Assembly (NCBI RefSeq): GCF_018100925.1
Contig: NZ_JAGJEH010000010.1
Location: forward strand, 62,001 to 126,000
Length of the DNA stretch: 64,000 nucleotides
Source: Pseudoalteromonas luteoviolacea
GTDB taxonomy: Bacteria > Pseudomonadota > Gammaproteobacteria > Enterobacterales > Alteromonadaceae
Direction: 5' to 3'
The notes below the pieces were generated by a model. That model was not told where the DNA came from. It ran no database searches and saw nothing but the letters and a program-made list of their open reading frames with translations. A program made the position numbers and the translations under genes. Position 1 is the first letter of the stretch. Every line of letters begins with the position of its first letter. Below are positions 55,075-62,997 of this stretch, one piece after another.

Positions 55075-56013
55075 GTGTCTAAAGTGGCAGATAGCAAACG
55101 TGATTATATTTGGCTGTTTTTCAAAGGTGCGGGTATGGGCGCTGCGGATGTTGTTCCAGGTGTTTCCGGCGGGACAATTGCTTTTATCACCGGTATCTAT
55201 GCACGTCTTTTAGCTGCAATTAAAAATGTCAATGTGGCCGCTTTACAGATGGTTTTGAAGGGAAAGATAAAAGATGCTTGGGCACATGTTGACGGAAACT
55301 TTTTGCTAGCTGTATTTGGTGGATTATTTACCAGCGCTTTATCGCTGGCAAAAATAATTACCTATTTGCTAGACAATCATCAGCAGCTGGTTTGGTCATT
55401 CTTTTTTGGGTTGATCATCGCCTCATTTGTGTACATTGCAAAACAGGTGGAACGCTGGCAGCTTAAGCACATTGCGAGTTGTGTGATTGGAGCGCTGATA
55501 GCACTGGTGATTACGTCAATGAGCCCAGCAGAAGCGCAAGCGCAACCTTGGTTTTATTTCGTTGCCGGAAGCATTGCCATTTGCGCGATGATTTTGCCCG
55601 GTATTTCCGGGAGTTTTATTTTGCTGCTGTTGGGAATGTATGGGCATGTATTAAACGCAGTGAATGATCGTGACTTTGCGTTGGTTGGCTTGTTCTTGAT
55701 TGGTTGTGTGTGTGGACTAATGATGTTTTCAAGGTTTTTATCATGGCTCTTGGCACGCTTTGAACAAGTTACATTTGCCCTGTTGTCTGGTTTTCTCATC
55801 GGCTCATTAAATATGTTGTGGCCATGGAAAAAAGTCGTGACAACCTATGTCAATTCGAGCGGTATTGAAAAACCTCTGATGCAAAAAAATATTTCCCCGA
55901 TGGAGTTTACGCAAGTCACGGGTCAAGATGCCCAGTTACTGCTTTGCTCAGTACTGGCAGTTGTTGGACTGATGCTAATTTTAGCGTTAGACAAGCTCAG
56001 TCATAAGGACTAA
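55075..56013 (+). CDS. DUF368 (PopT-type) undecaprenyl-phosphate translocase
   Basis: A 312-aa polytopic membrane protein. GTG 55075 is preceded by GGAGG at 55063-55067; an upstream GTG at 55045 is not. The hallmark GAGMGAADVVPGVSGGTIAFITGIY appears near the N-terminus and is echoed by MILPGISGSFILLLLGMY in the middle, an inverted-repeat arrangement, with about eight hydrophobic segments. DUF368 proteins (PopT, VCA0040) return undecaprenyl phosphate to the cytoplasmic leaflet and matter at alkaline pH. nhaD (Na+/H+ antiport), also an alkali/sodium function, was next to it before disruption. Confidence 0.88.
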   Translation: MSKVADSKRDYIWLFFKGAGMGAADVVPGVSGGTIAFITGIYARLLAAIKNVNVAALQMVLKGKIKDAWAHVDGNFLLAVFGGLFTSALSLAKIITYLLDNHQQLVWSFFFGLIIASFVYIAKQVERWQLKHIASCVIGALIALVITSMSPAEAQAQPWFYFVAGSIAICAMILPGISGSFILLLLGMYGHVLNAVNDRDFALVGLFLIGCVCGLMMFSRFLSWLLARFEQVTFALLSGFLIGSLNMLWPWKKVVTTYVNSSGIEKPLMQKNISPMEFTQVTGQDAQLLLCSVLAVVGLMLILALDKLSHKD

Positions 56014-56028
56014 CCTAATTGCCAAATC

Positions 56029-56058
56029 GAGCCACTTTCTATGTGGCTCATTTTTTTG
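56029..56058 (+). terminator. Terminator of the DUF368 gene
   Basis: GAGCCAC (56029-56035), 7-base loop, GTGGCTC (56043-56049), then ATTTTTTTG. Confidence 0.9.
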
Positions 56059-56278
56059 TCGTTTGACCTTCTCATTATTCTATATCTTAGTCAGCAAAGT
56101 CAGATTAACGAAATAATCATAATTTCCCAGTATTATAAGGTTCATCATGTTATTCATGCTTTCACCTGTTTTTTCGTAAACCAGCTGTAAAAATTAGACT
56201 AGAGTACAATGCCATAAGTGTAAAAAGTGTGTTACTTTTTGGCGAAGATGTACTCACTAAACAAGGAAACACCTTGAA

Positions 56279-56902
56279 ATGAAACTTGTAGGGATAAGTT
56301 GCCTGCTGTTGTTCTGTTTGCTGGGGATCAATTTTTCAGCGTTTGCTTCTACTACTCAACTCGATTTGACCGCTAATACATTGGGTTTTATATGCATAGC
56401 CATTTTTGTGGTTGCCTATACCCTCGTAATGCTCGAAGAAAAATTACATATGCGCAAGTCAAAACCTGTTTTGGTTGCCGCTGGGTTAATCTGGATTTTA
56501 ATTGGTGCCTATTACATTGAACAAGGTATGCCGGATGCAACAGAGCATGCTTTTCGCCATAACCTACTCGAGTTTGCAGAACTCATGCTGTTTTTATTAG
56601 TTGCCATGACGTATATCAATGCACTGGAAGAACGCAGGTTATTCGACTCGCTGCGCGCATGGATGGTAAGAAAAGAGTTCAACTATAAAACCCTGTTTTG
56701 GCTAACGGGCTTTTTATCATTTTTTATTTCGCCTATTGCCGATAACTTAACAACAGCATTGTTAATGTGTGCTGTGATCATGAAAGTAGCGGAAGGAGAC
56801 AAAAAGTTTATCAACCTAAGTTGTATAAATATCGTTGTTGCTGCAAACGCAGGTGGCGCCTTTAGCCCATTTGGTGATATTACCACACTGATGGGGTGGT
56901 GA
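56279..56902 (+). pseudogene. nhaD: nhaD, Na+/H+ antiporter, truncated by the integrated element
   Basis: The reading frame has the NhaD start: a signal-like N-terminus, LGFICIAIFVVAYTLVMLEEKLHMRKSKPVLVAAGLIWILIGAYY, NLLEFAELMLFLLVAMTY, FLSFFISPIADNLTTALLMCAVIM and NAGGAFSPFGDITTLM. Intact NhaD proteins are about 450-500 aa and continue TLMVWQ; here the frame reads TLMGW-stop, because from about 56890 the DNA becomes tRNA-like. Some 205 of the codons remain, enough for only the first part of the transporter, so the product is unlikely to work. The 3' part may lie beyond the other end of the element. Confidence 0.88.
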
Positions 56903-56941
56903 GCTATGCTCGTGGGGGTTCAAGTCCCCCCATTCGCACCA
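56887..56941 (+). other. Element junction: class II (Leu-type) tRNA 3' fragment joined to nhaD
   Basis: The DNA changes from nhaD to a tRNA 3' end around 56890-56900. The tRNA parts are: variable arm GAGC-TAT-GCTC (56901-56911), T arm GGGGG-TTCAAGT-CCCCC (56914-56930), acceptor strand CATTCGC (56931-56937), discriminator A and CCA (56939-56941). The long variable arm and the TTCAAGT/CGCACCA ending match tRNA-Leu. No D arm, anticodon arm or 5' acceptor strand (GCGAATG) precedes it. This is what an attP-derived tRNA 3' end looks like at an int-proximal attachment site. Confidence 0.8.
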
Positions 56942-57099
56942 AATAAAACGTCGATTTATCAAGGCGTTATGAGAAATCCCGGTGATTGTTAAAGTCATCG
57001 GGATTTTTTTATATGCATCGAAATACATAAAATGGTAGACAAAATTGGTATCGATCACATACTGTAAATAAGTTACGTGTGGTGAAGGAGAGAATACCA

Positions 57100-58485
57100 A
57101 TGGCGAAAATCGTTTTAAGTGACAGTGCAATTTCAAAGCTAGAAATTCCAATCAGCAAGCGAGATTTTACAGCAACGTTTATAGGGTTCACTGGATTACA
57201 GTTATACCTGCGTTGGGCTAAAAGTAGCGTACAACCACAGTCATTAGATAAATTAGGGCGAAAGGCTAGCACAGTCTTTAATTGGCGCTTTAGATATCAG
57301 AAACCAAACACTAAGCAACGGACAAGTGTGTCACTTGGATATTATCCCGAAATAGACATTGAAGCCGTTCAGGTTGAGCATAATCGTTTATCCAATCTTT
57401 TACGCGAAGGTCGAGATCCGCAACTAGTACTACTTGAAGAAAAGGTAAGAGCTAAAAACGTTCAGTCGTTAGTTGATGGTTTTACGCGAAGGTCTTCAGT
57501 CAATAATGTCTTTATGCGATTTAAAGAAGATTGGCCGCTTACTGGTGGGAGTGATAGAGCTTTTCGTAATTACGAACTTTCCTATGAAAAGTATATTTTA
57601 CCAGCTTGGAACGCACGCGATATGAAAAGCATTGCGCCGAGAGAGTGGGACGAGTTTGTATTGAACCTTGCAAACATAGAAGGGAAAAAAGGCGCCGCAG
57701 AAGCTGTACACAAGACAATGAGACGTTTGTATAGTTATGCTGTAGAAAAAGACATACTAGCATCAAACCCTTTGTTCGGACGTAAGGCGGTTCTACCTAA
57801 CATTGCAACCTCACCCGATGAGTCGTATTTAGAGAGTGAAGACGTTCACAAGTTACTTAATGAACTAAGCGCGCAAGATTGTCCCTCCTGGTTAGAACTA
57901 CTCATCAACCTTATGTTACGGGTAGGGGTTCGATCTGAAGAGTGGACCAGAGTTAAGCTAGGATGGTTCAACTTTCAGAAGATGCGTATAGAGCACCCTC
58001 CAGAGTCCATGAAGAACGGTAAAAAAGCTTGGACACATTTACCTGAAAACGTCATCAAAATGGTTCTAACGCACTTAGAGGAACTAAAAGCACAGTACGG
58101 TGAACTTGATAAAGAAATGTATTTGTTTCACGTACCGGGTGAACCATTCATACAAGTTAAACGTGATTACTTCTCTCGCAATGTAAAGTACCTTCAAGGT
58201 TGGCTCATGTTCACGCCTAAAATGTTCAGAAAGACCATATCGACACATTTGCAGGAAAAAGGGGCTCCAACTGAGGTATTACGCGCTATTCGTAACCAGA
58301 CGTTATCTAAAGGTGTTGGTAAGCACTATGAGTTTGGTGATTTGTTTCAACTTAAAAAGACTTGGGTTGAGCGATGGCAGGATATTTTAGAGGAAGTTAA
58401 GGCGGACCCGTCAGCCTTAATTAGTGACAAAGAAAGTCATCTGAATGATGAATTAGCTTCAAAAGTGTCTGATATTTTCGGGTAG
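57100..58485 (+). CDS. Tyrosine recombinase (integrase)
   Basis: A 461-aa integrase. ATG 57100 has GGAG 9 bases upstream, preferred over GTG 57079. N-terminal arm-binding region (about 20-110, LYLRWAKS, FRYQKPNTKQRTSVSLGYYPEID), a core-binding SAM-like domain (about 130-230), and the catalytic domain (about 240-430): R in LRVGVRSEEW, the box II segment KMFRKTISTHLQEKGA, and the Tyr nucleophile in GKHYEFGD. The usual HxxR appears as KxxR (K-M-F-R). Placed 158 bases after the tRNA-like junction, it should catalyse insertion of the element. Confidence 0.92.
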   Translation: MAKIVLSDSAISKLEIPISKRDFTATFIGFTGLQLYLRWAKSSVQPQSLDKLGRKASTVFNWRFRYQKPNTKQRTSVSLGYYPEIDIEAVQVEHNRLSNLLREGRDPQLVLLEEKVRAKNVQSLVDGFTRRSSVNNVFMRFKEDWPLTGGSDRAFRNYELSYEKYILPAWNARDMKSIAPREWDEFVLNLANIEGKKGAAEAVHKTMRRLYSYAVEKDILASNPLFGRKAVLPNIATSPDESYLESEDVHKLLNELSAQDCPSWLELLINLMLRVGVRSEEWTRVKLGWFNFQKMRIEHPPESMKNGKKAWTHLPENVIKMVLTHLEELKAQYGELDKEMYLFHVPGEPFIQVKRDYFSRNVKYLQGWLMFTPKMFRKTISTHLQEKGAPTEVLRAIRNQTLSKGVGKHYEFGDLFQLKKTWVERWQDILEEVKADPSALISDKESHLNDELASKVSDIFG

Positions 58486-58658
58486 TAAATGTAATGCTTG
58501 TGTGGTTTGTGCACAGGCTGATTTTTTGTGATACGATAGTTAACAGTTTGGCAATCTATGCCAGGCTATTGATATTTCTTGGAATGGAAATATTGTTCCG
58601 TCTTGGCTAATTAGGAGTTTTATATGAATAAAATCTATAAGCACGCATAGGAGAATTT

Positions 58659-58871
58659 ATGCAATTAAACAAAAATGCTCGTCGTGATGACGACAAAGAA
58701 AACGAATGTAAAAAACCAAGTATCTACCAAGGCTTTTTACAAACGTTCGTTACTAGTGTTGCAAACAACCTTGGGAAGTTGTTTGTGTCATTGCTAGTAA
58801 TTATTCCGATCAGTTATGTTGAACCGGCAAAGTTAACGCTGCTGATGGAAAAATTTAGAACTTTCTTTTAA
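58659..58871 (+). CDS. Small membrane protein
   Basis: A 70-aa protein with AGGAG 6 bases before the ATG. Charged N-terminus (NKNARRDDDKENECKK), then one TM (about 39-56, LGKLFVSLLVIIPISYV) and a short tail. No family recognised. It lies behind the integrase on the same strand and may be a moron-type gene of the element. Confidence 0.6.
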   Translation: MQLNKNARRDDDKENECKKPSIYQGFLQTFVTSVANNLGKLFVSLLVIIPISYVEPAKLTLLMEKFRTFF

Positions 58872-59121
58872 GAAAGCTTTAAATGAAAAGTGGTTCAGAA
58901 TGGTACTCTGGACTACTTTATTTCACTACTGTATACAACAGTATTCACACTATACACACATAGTGTAAGTTATTACACTACTGACAAAGACAACAAAATT
59001 GTTGTTTTAATGAAATCTATTCAACCGACTGATTATTAACATTTTTATTTTTTATAATATCGAGTTATAAGCATATATCAAACCCTTTATAACCCCATTA
59101 TACCCCCTATATACCACCCCA
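58872..59121. repeat. Inverted repeats and 11-bp-period pyrimidine repeats
   Basis: Between convergent genes. Inverted repeats: ACTGT-N5-ACAGT (58928-58942), ACACTAT-N6-ATAGTGT (58947-58966) and CAACAA-AA-TTGTTG (58991-59004, then TTTT). Then four units spaced about 11 bp: ATATCAAACCC (59075), TTTATAACCCC (59086), ATTATACCCCC (59097) and a 13-base variant (59108-59120). The set resembles iterons or recombination accessory sites; no function is demonstrated. Confidence 0.55.
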
Positions 59122-59421
59122 TCAGTCATGACGGGGCGCATTCATCACGTTATCAAGACCTTTCTGCACAGCCTCTTGCACAACAATTGATATCGTTCGT
59201 AGTAGCTGAGGTGGTAGCGCTTCTAGGCTAATAGCTGGTTCAACATGGACACCTAGATAAATATCAATATCCCGCTTTCGCCACTTTCTAACCGCACGTT
59301 TTGCTGTTGGGATAGGTTTAGGGAAATCAGGTTCGTTTTTCAACTTTAAGTTAATACCGCTAATGCTACAGCCGAGCCTTTCAGCCAGTTCAGACACTGT
59401 GTAAAAATCTTGTTCAGCCAT
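59122..59421 (-). CDS. AlpA-like HTH regulator / excisionase
   Basis: A 99-aa protein. ATG 59421 has GAGGA about 9 bases upstream; the frame to 59481 runs into the upstream gene. Its N-terminal MerR/Xis-like HTH (about 6-55) reads FYTVSELAERLGCSISGINLKLKNEPDFPKPI, then AVRKWRKRDIDIYL, the AlpA/HTH_17 pattern used by excisionases and prophage activators. A helical tail follows. It is the last gene of the element's minus-strand operon, the usual place for a recombination directionality factor. Confidence 0.75.
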   Translation of the reverse strand: MAEQDFYTVSELAERLGCSISGINLKLKNEPDFPKPIPTAKRAVRKWRKRDIDIYLGVHVEPAISLEALPPQLLRTISIVVQEAVQKGLDNVMNAPRHD

Positions 59422-59425
59422 GGCT

Positions 59426-60028
59426 CTAGTCCTCATTCCATTTTTCGACATCACGATAGTACTCCCATTGCTTAAGCTCACTTAAGCTGTCGTGTATTCT
59501 GGTATTTATTATGAATGCCGTTTCAGCGCAGAAGCTGTTTGTATTCTCCTCATATTCTTTTATTTCGTGATCACTGATGTCTTTCCAGGGGAGTTCAAGA
59601 AACACGACCTCTAGGTCACCGTGAATCCTTATAGCCAATCCTTTTGTACCGTCAATTAGGATAGGGCCAAGATAAGCATTGAAAGCCGTTTTTACCAAGC
59701 TACCCAGAGTGGGCATGTAAGTCGGTATCTGGTCCCATATACAGGAGTCTTTTACGGGTAAGTATAAGTCTTTACCTTTATACTTTTTACCTCGTACTCT
59801 CTTCCACTCACTATTAGGGGACTCCTGGAACATAAAACCAGATAGAGCTTTTCTAAACTCATTGGTTAAACCTGAATCGTTAACTACTGCACCCGTAGAT
59901 GAAAATTTTAAGTTGAATGACTGTAGGCTATCACTTAACTCACCCTGTTGTTTTATCAACTTTCTTAACTCTTCTAGAACAGGACCTGATGTAGCTTTAA
60001 AATATCTATAGAATGGTTTCTTACTCAT
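59426..60028 (-). CDS. Phage-element protein, unknown
   Basis: A 200-aa protein from the ATG at 60028 (MSKKPFYRYFKATSG); the frame reaches 60046 but overlaps the upstream gene's stop. It is a mixed alpha/beta protein with a Lys-rich middle (KRVRGKKYKGKDLYLP) and no TM or motif I recognise. It ends 4 bases before the AlpA-like start. Confidence 0.65.
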   Translation of the reverse strand: MSKKPFYRYFKATSGPVLEELRKLIKQQGELSDSLQSFNLKFSSTGAVVNDSGLTNEFRKALSGFMFQESPNSEWKRVRGKKYKGKDLYLPVKDSCIWDQIPTYMPTLGSLVKTAFNAYLGPILIDGTKGLAIRIHGDLEVVFLELPWKDISDHEIKEYEENTNSFCAETAFIINTRIHDSLSELKQWEYYRDVEKWNED

Positions 60029-60215
60029 TACTAACCACCCCATCAATCGCTAACAGTGAATAACCGTCGAGCTCTAATAGCGCTTCAGTTTGTTTAACCA
60101 GTGCGTCAATTTGCGTTTTCGTCAGTGTCACCCCACCGTCTGAGTTTCTTTTTTGATTTACAAACAGGTTGTGAAATGCGGCTAACGTTGAGGCACGCTC
60201 ATGTTTCTTACTCAT
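60021..60215 (-). CDS. Small phage-element protein, unknown
   Basis: 64 aa, MSKKHERASTLAAFHNLFVN, hydrophilic with a helical look. Its ATG overlaps the preceding gene's stop region (60212-60215) and its end overlaps the next gene's start, so it is part of a tightly packed operon. No family recognised. Confidence 0.6.
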   Translation of the reverse strand: MSKKHERASTLAAFHNLFVNQKRNSDGGVTLTKTQIDALVKQTEALLELDGYSLLAIDGVVSNE

Positions 60216-60523
60216 TGTTCAGATCCTTCTAAAGCACATCTGATATTGTAAACGGTGTCAAAATCTTCACCGTCATCGTCGTAAATGATATCTAATGCTT
60301 TATCTATCCGTTCTCTTAACAGTTGAATTGTTTTAAGGTCGTCAAGTGATTGAGTGAATTTAATTGGATATAGACCGCCATCTTTTGCAAGAGATTTATA
60401 ATGGCTGGTTTCTCCCGAATCAACGAACTTAGCGTAAGTGTCATTATTAAAAAAATGCGTAGCCCCTTCAGGTGCATTATCAATAATCTTTTTAATTTGT
60501 TCTTGTGTGAGCTTATTATTCAT
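60212..60523 (-). CDS. Small acidic phage-element protein, unknown
   Basis: 103 aa, with NAPEGATHFFNNDTYAKFVDSG near the N-terminus and an acidic C-terminal half (IIYDDDGEDFDTVYNIRCALEG). The GATH-YAKF phrase resembles small phage proteins seen in marine gammaproteobacterial phages, but no function is known. 2 bases separate it from the Fis-like gene. Confidence 0.6.
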   Translation of the reverse strand: MNNKLTQEQIKKIIDNAPEGATHFFNNDTYAKFVDSGETSHYKSLAKDGGLYPIKFTQSLDDLKTIQLLRERIDKALDIIYDDDGEDFDTVYNIRCALEGSEQ

Positions 60524-60525
60524 TA

Positions 60526-60771
60526 CTAACCACCTATTTTCATGTTCGTACGAAGACAGCCGCGATTTATTCCGAGTTTTCGCGCAGCCTCAGACTGATT
60601 ACCACGTGTTAAAACGAGTGCTTCATTTATGGTTAAATGCTTTATAGTTCTTGTTAAGTCACCAGACCCGTTATGTTCTCGAACATAAGCCCGTAGTGCT
60701 TTTTTTAAGTCCGACTCTGTTCCTATTTTCTCTAATACTTTGTCTAACTTGCTGCTACTTGTTATTTGCAT
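60526..60771 (-). CDS. Fis-like HTH protein
   Basis: An 81-aa protein whose C-terminal half, HLTINEALVLTRGNQSEAARKLGINRGCLRTNMKIGG, matches the Fis-type HTH (E. coli Fis has [21 protein letters not shown]). The N-terminal half lacks the full Fis dimerisation arm. It could bend DNA in replication or excision of the element, or act as an early regulator. Confidence 0.78.
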   Translation of the reverse strand: MQITSSSKLDKVLEKIGTESDLKKALRAYVREHNGSGDLTRTIKHLTINEALVLTRGNQSEAARKLGINRGCLRTNMKIGG

Positions 60772-60932
60772 GGCTTTTTATCCTTAATAAGTTTTCGTAA
60801 TTTTTGAAATATTGTCGTTGTTTCCGGTGTGTCACTAACACATTCGGGTGGGTTAGGGTCGTTTGTATCCCACGACTTACCACACTTGTGGCAAGATGTT
60901 GTATCACCGTAGATTCTGGGGTCATGCTGCAC
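60762..60932 (-). CDS. Small zinc-finger-like protein
   Basis: A 56-aa protein if it starts at GTG 60932, which has GGAAA upstream; a TTG at 60950 would add 6 residues. It has CHKCGKSWDTND and two later Cys (PECVSD, KPCK), so a zinc ribbon or knuckle is possible. It overlaps the polymerase stop by about 11 bases and the Fis-like start by 10. Confidence 0.6.
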   Translation of the reverse strand: MQHDPRIYGDTTSCHKCGKSWDTNDPNPPECVSDTPETTTIFQKLRKLIKDKKPCK

Positions 60933-62997
60933 AGCGTGTTTCCCCTTCAATTAGTGCATCAACTAGTTTTCTGGCTTCGTTGATGTAGTACTCGTAATCA
61001 ACATCTGAGCGATGAAAATCGTTGATACCATTGCACTCACGCATTTTGTAACCGACCATCAAGCCGATCCGTCGTTTAGGAGCGCTTCGGTCTGGATTGA
61101 TGACAGGTGAATACATGCCGCTAGGTGGCTTTTGCCCTGGTTTAACAACCTTGTAATCACCAGTGTTGATGTGCTGGTAATGGTCGCCTGTTTTCCAGTG
61201 TCCAATCTGTGTTGCGGTAGGGGGCATTATTTTAGTCAAAGCGCCGCCGGTCTTGCTCACATAGCAACGGCTTGTTGATTGGATGATGCGAGTTCGATCA
61301 CATACGTGGTCATCACCCCAGTAAACAGGGTCAATGATTTCCAGTTTTGATGACCGAGGGACTTTGGTCGTAATGATGAAATCAAAATCATCAGCGTGAT
61401 TTGTAATAAATTCACGAATGTTTACGTTATCAATAAGTGCTGCTTGCGCTGCTTTTTGAATAACCAGTGACGAGTGGTCTTTATGCCATGGCACTTCCCG
61501 TGTACCGGGGTTTTCTGCTGCACGTTCCCAAGCATAAGCGCCAATACGCTTAACTTTTCCTTTCAGTGTTTCGGCCATGTATGAGTTCACATCACGAATA
61601 TACATAGCTTTATAATCAACATGCTCAAGCTCTAATCTTGTTACGTTCTCCCAGTGTTTACACATGTTTTCATAGTTGGTGCGGTATTCTTTAGGACAAA
61701 GGAACGTCATACCGTCAGTGTTGATCTGCACCATGGACAGGCCCGGTATTTTCATCAACCATTCGGCTAACATACACAGCAACAACTGCCCATTGATAGT
61801 TATGCTCATTGTGTACTGAGGGTCATAGAAAACACTGTGTTCGTTGTTACTGTTACCGTACACGCCATTCAAGGCCAGCTTTAACATCGCGTTTTCAACA
61901 GTGCCCTTTTTGAATGTTTTTCGCTGGTTGTATACGCCTAGATAAACATCACAGAACGTTTCAGATAAGTGAGCAGGGAATAGATTGTTTGCTATTGCGA
62001 GATTCGGGTAATAGCTCGCAACATCGACATCAATTAAGTCATGTGTATCAGTGCTTCTAACTATTGTCTTGTGCAATGAACCATGTATCCCACCTGCACC
62101 AAAATCAAAATCAAATCCGTCTATGATTGCCGTTAGGTTTGAGAAAAAGCCTTTAATTTGTTTTGGGTTTATTACTGCTTGTTCGAAATACTGCTTGATG
62201 CGATTAAACTCAGGCTGTTCAAATTGAACATAGGGGAAAATTACATCCCTAAGCCTGATTTCATTACGCGGTGTTTGCAACTTTACACCTTGAAACTTTG
62301 TCGGCACGCCTTGCGACTCTAACTCTCTTATAAATACTTCTGAGCCGATTTTAGTATCAGAGAAATTTAACCAATCTTTATTGGGGTACTTATCAGCTAA
62401 ATCTTGCCTAAATGCGATAGCGTCTAATGATTCAAAGTAAAACTGTTCGGTTTCATCAACATCGTGATCATTGTATGAAAGCAGTACATCACCCTGTTCT
62501 CGTGTGATCGGTTTTGTTGGGTCAAACGGTAAGTCTCGAACGTCTTTCGCCCTCATGTTTATCTCAAGGACTTTGAGGCTTGTATATTTTGCAGCATTAT
62601 CGAAATGATGGATTTTCAACAGGTCTATTTGTTTAACAAACCTGTCTTTCATCCAGATTGTATGGCCGAACCCACTACGGTCACTAATGATTGCTTGTGA
62701 TTTAGCGTATAGATCAGCGTTAGTGATCACACCACCTGTCTGCATAATCAAGTGCAGCAAAACATAGTCATAAGGTGTGTTGTTAAACCCGACCATATAT
62801 GCGCCAGCATTAGACAGTGACTGAAGGAATAACGCTAATCGTTGACCGTCATCACACCATTCACTAATTACAAAACGATAACGCGTCCCAGTTGCTGAAT
62901 GTTTAATACTGCAACTGAAGAAATTTGGATAACACTCGTTATCGTATATGTAATCGAGCGGTCTAGGGTGCGGTACCGGTGCGAATAACTTACGCAT
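60922..62997 (-). CDS. Phage-type family B DNA polymerase with 3'-5' exonuclease
   Basis: A 691-aa polymerase. Exonuclease: Exo I D19-x-E21 (YDNECYP), Exo II N72/N73 and D77 (VGFNNTPYD), Exo III Y175-x3-D179 (SYNDHD). Polymerase: motif A D323 (DVDVASYYPNL, the DxxSLYP form), motif B K373-x3-N377-x2-YG (KLALNGVYGNSN), motif C as NTD with D428 (VQINTDGM). Motifs A and B are only about 50 residues apart, so the long insertion between them in protein-primed phi29 polymerase is absent. It should replicate the element. It overlaps the upstream gene by 8 bases. Confidence 0.85.
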   Translation of the reverse strand: MRKLFAPVPHPRPLDYIYDNECYPNFFSCSIKHSATGTRYRFVISEWCDDGQRLALFLQSLSNAGAYMVGFNNTPYDYVLLHLIMQTGGVITNADLYAKSQAIISDRSGFGHTIWMKDRFVKQIDLLKIHHFDNAAKYTSLKVLEINMRAKDVRDLPFDPTKPITREQGDVLLSYNDHDVDETEQFYFESLDAIAFRQDLADKYPNKDWLNFSDTKIGSEVFIRELESQGVPTKFQGVKLQTPRNEIRLRDVIFPYVQFEQPEFNRIKQYFEQAVINPKQIKGFFSNLTAIIDGFDFDFGAGGIHGSLHKTIVRSTDTHDLIDVDVASYYPNLAIANNLFPAHLSETFCDVYLGVYNQRKTFKKGTVENAMLKLALNGVYGNSNNEHSVFYDPQYTMSITINGQLLLCMLAEWLMKIPGLSMVQINTDGMTFLCPKEYRTNYENMCKHWENVTRLELEHVDYKAMYIRDVNSYMAETLKGKVKRIGAYAWERAAENPGTREVPWHKDHSSLVIQKAAQAALIDNVNIREFITNHADDFDFIITTKVPRSSKLEIIDPVYWGDDHVCDRTRIIQSTSRCYVSKTGGALTKIMPPTATQIGHWKTGDHYQHINTGDYKVVKPGQKPPSGMYSPVINPDRSAPKRRIGLMVGYKMRECNGINDFHRSDVDYEYYINEARKLVDALIEGETRCAA

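Noticed and set aside
56887..56941. Functional tRNA-Leu gene
   Set aside because: Only the variable arm, T arm and 3' acceptor strand are present; the D and anticodon arms and 5' strand are missing.
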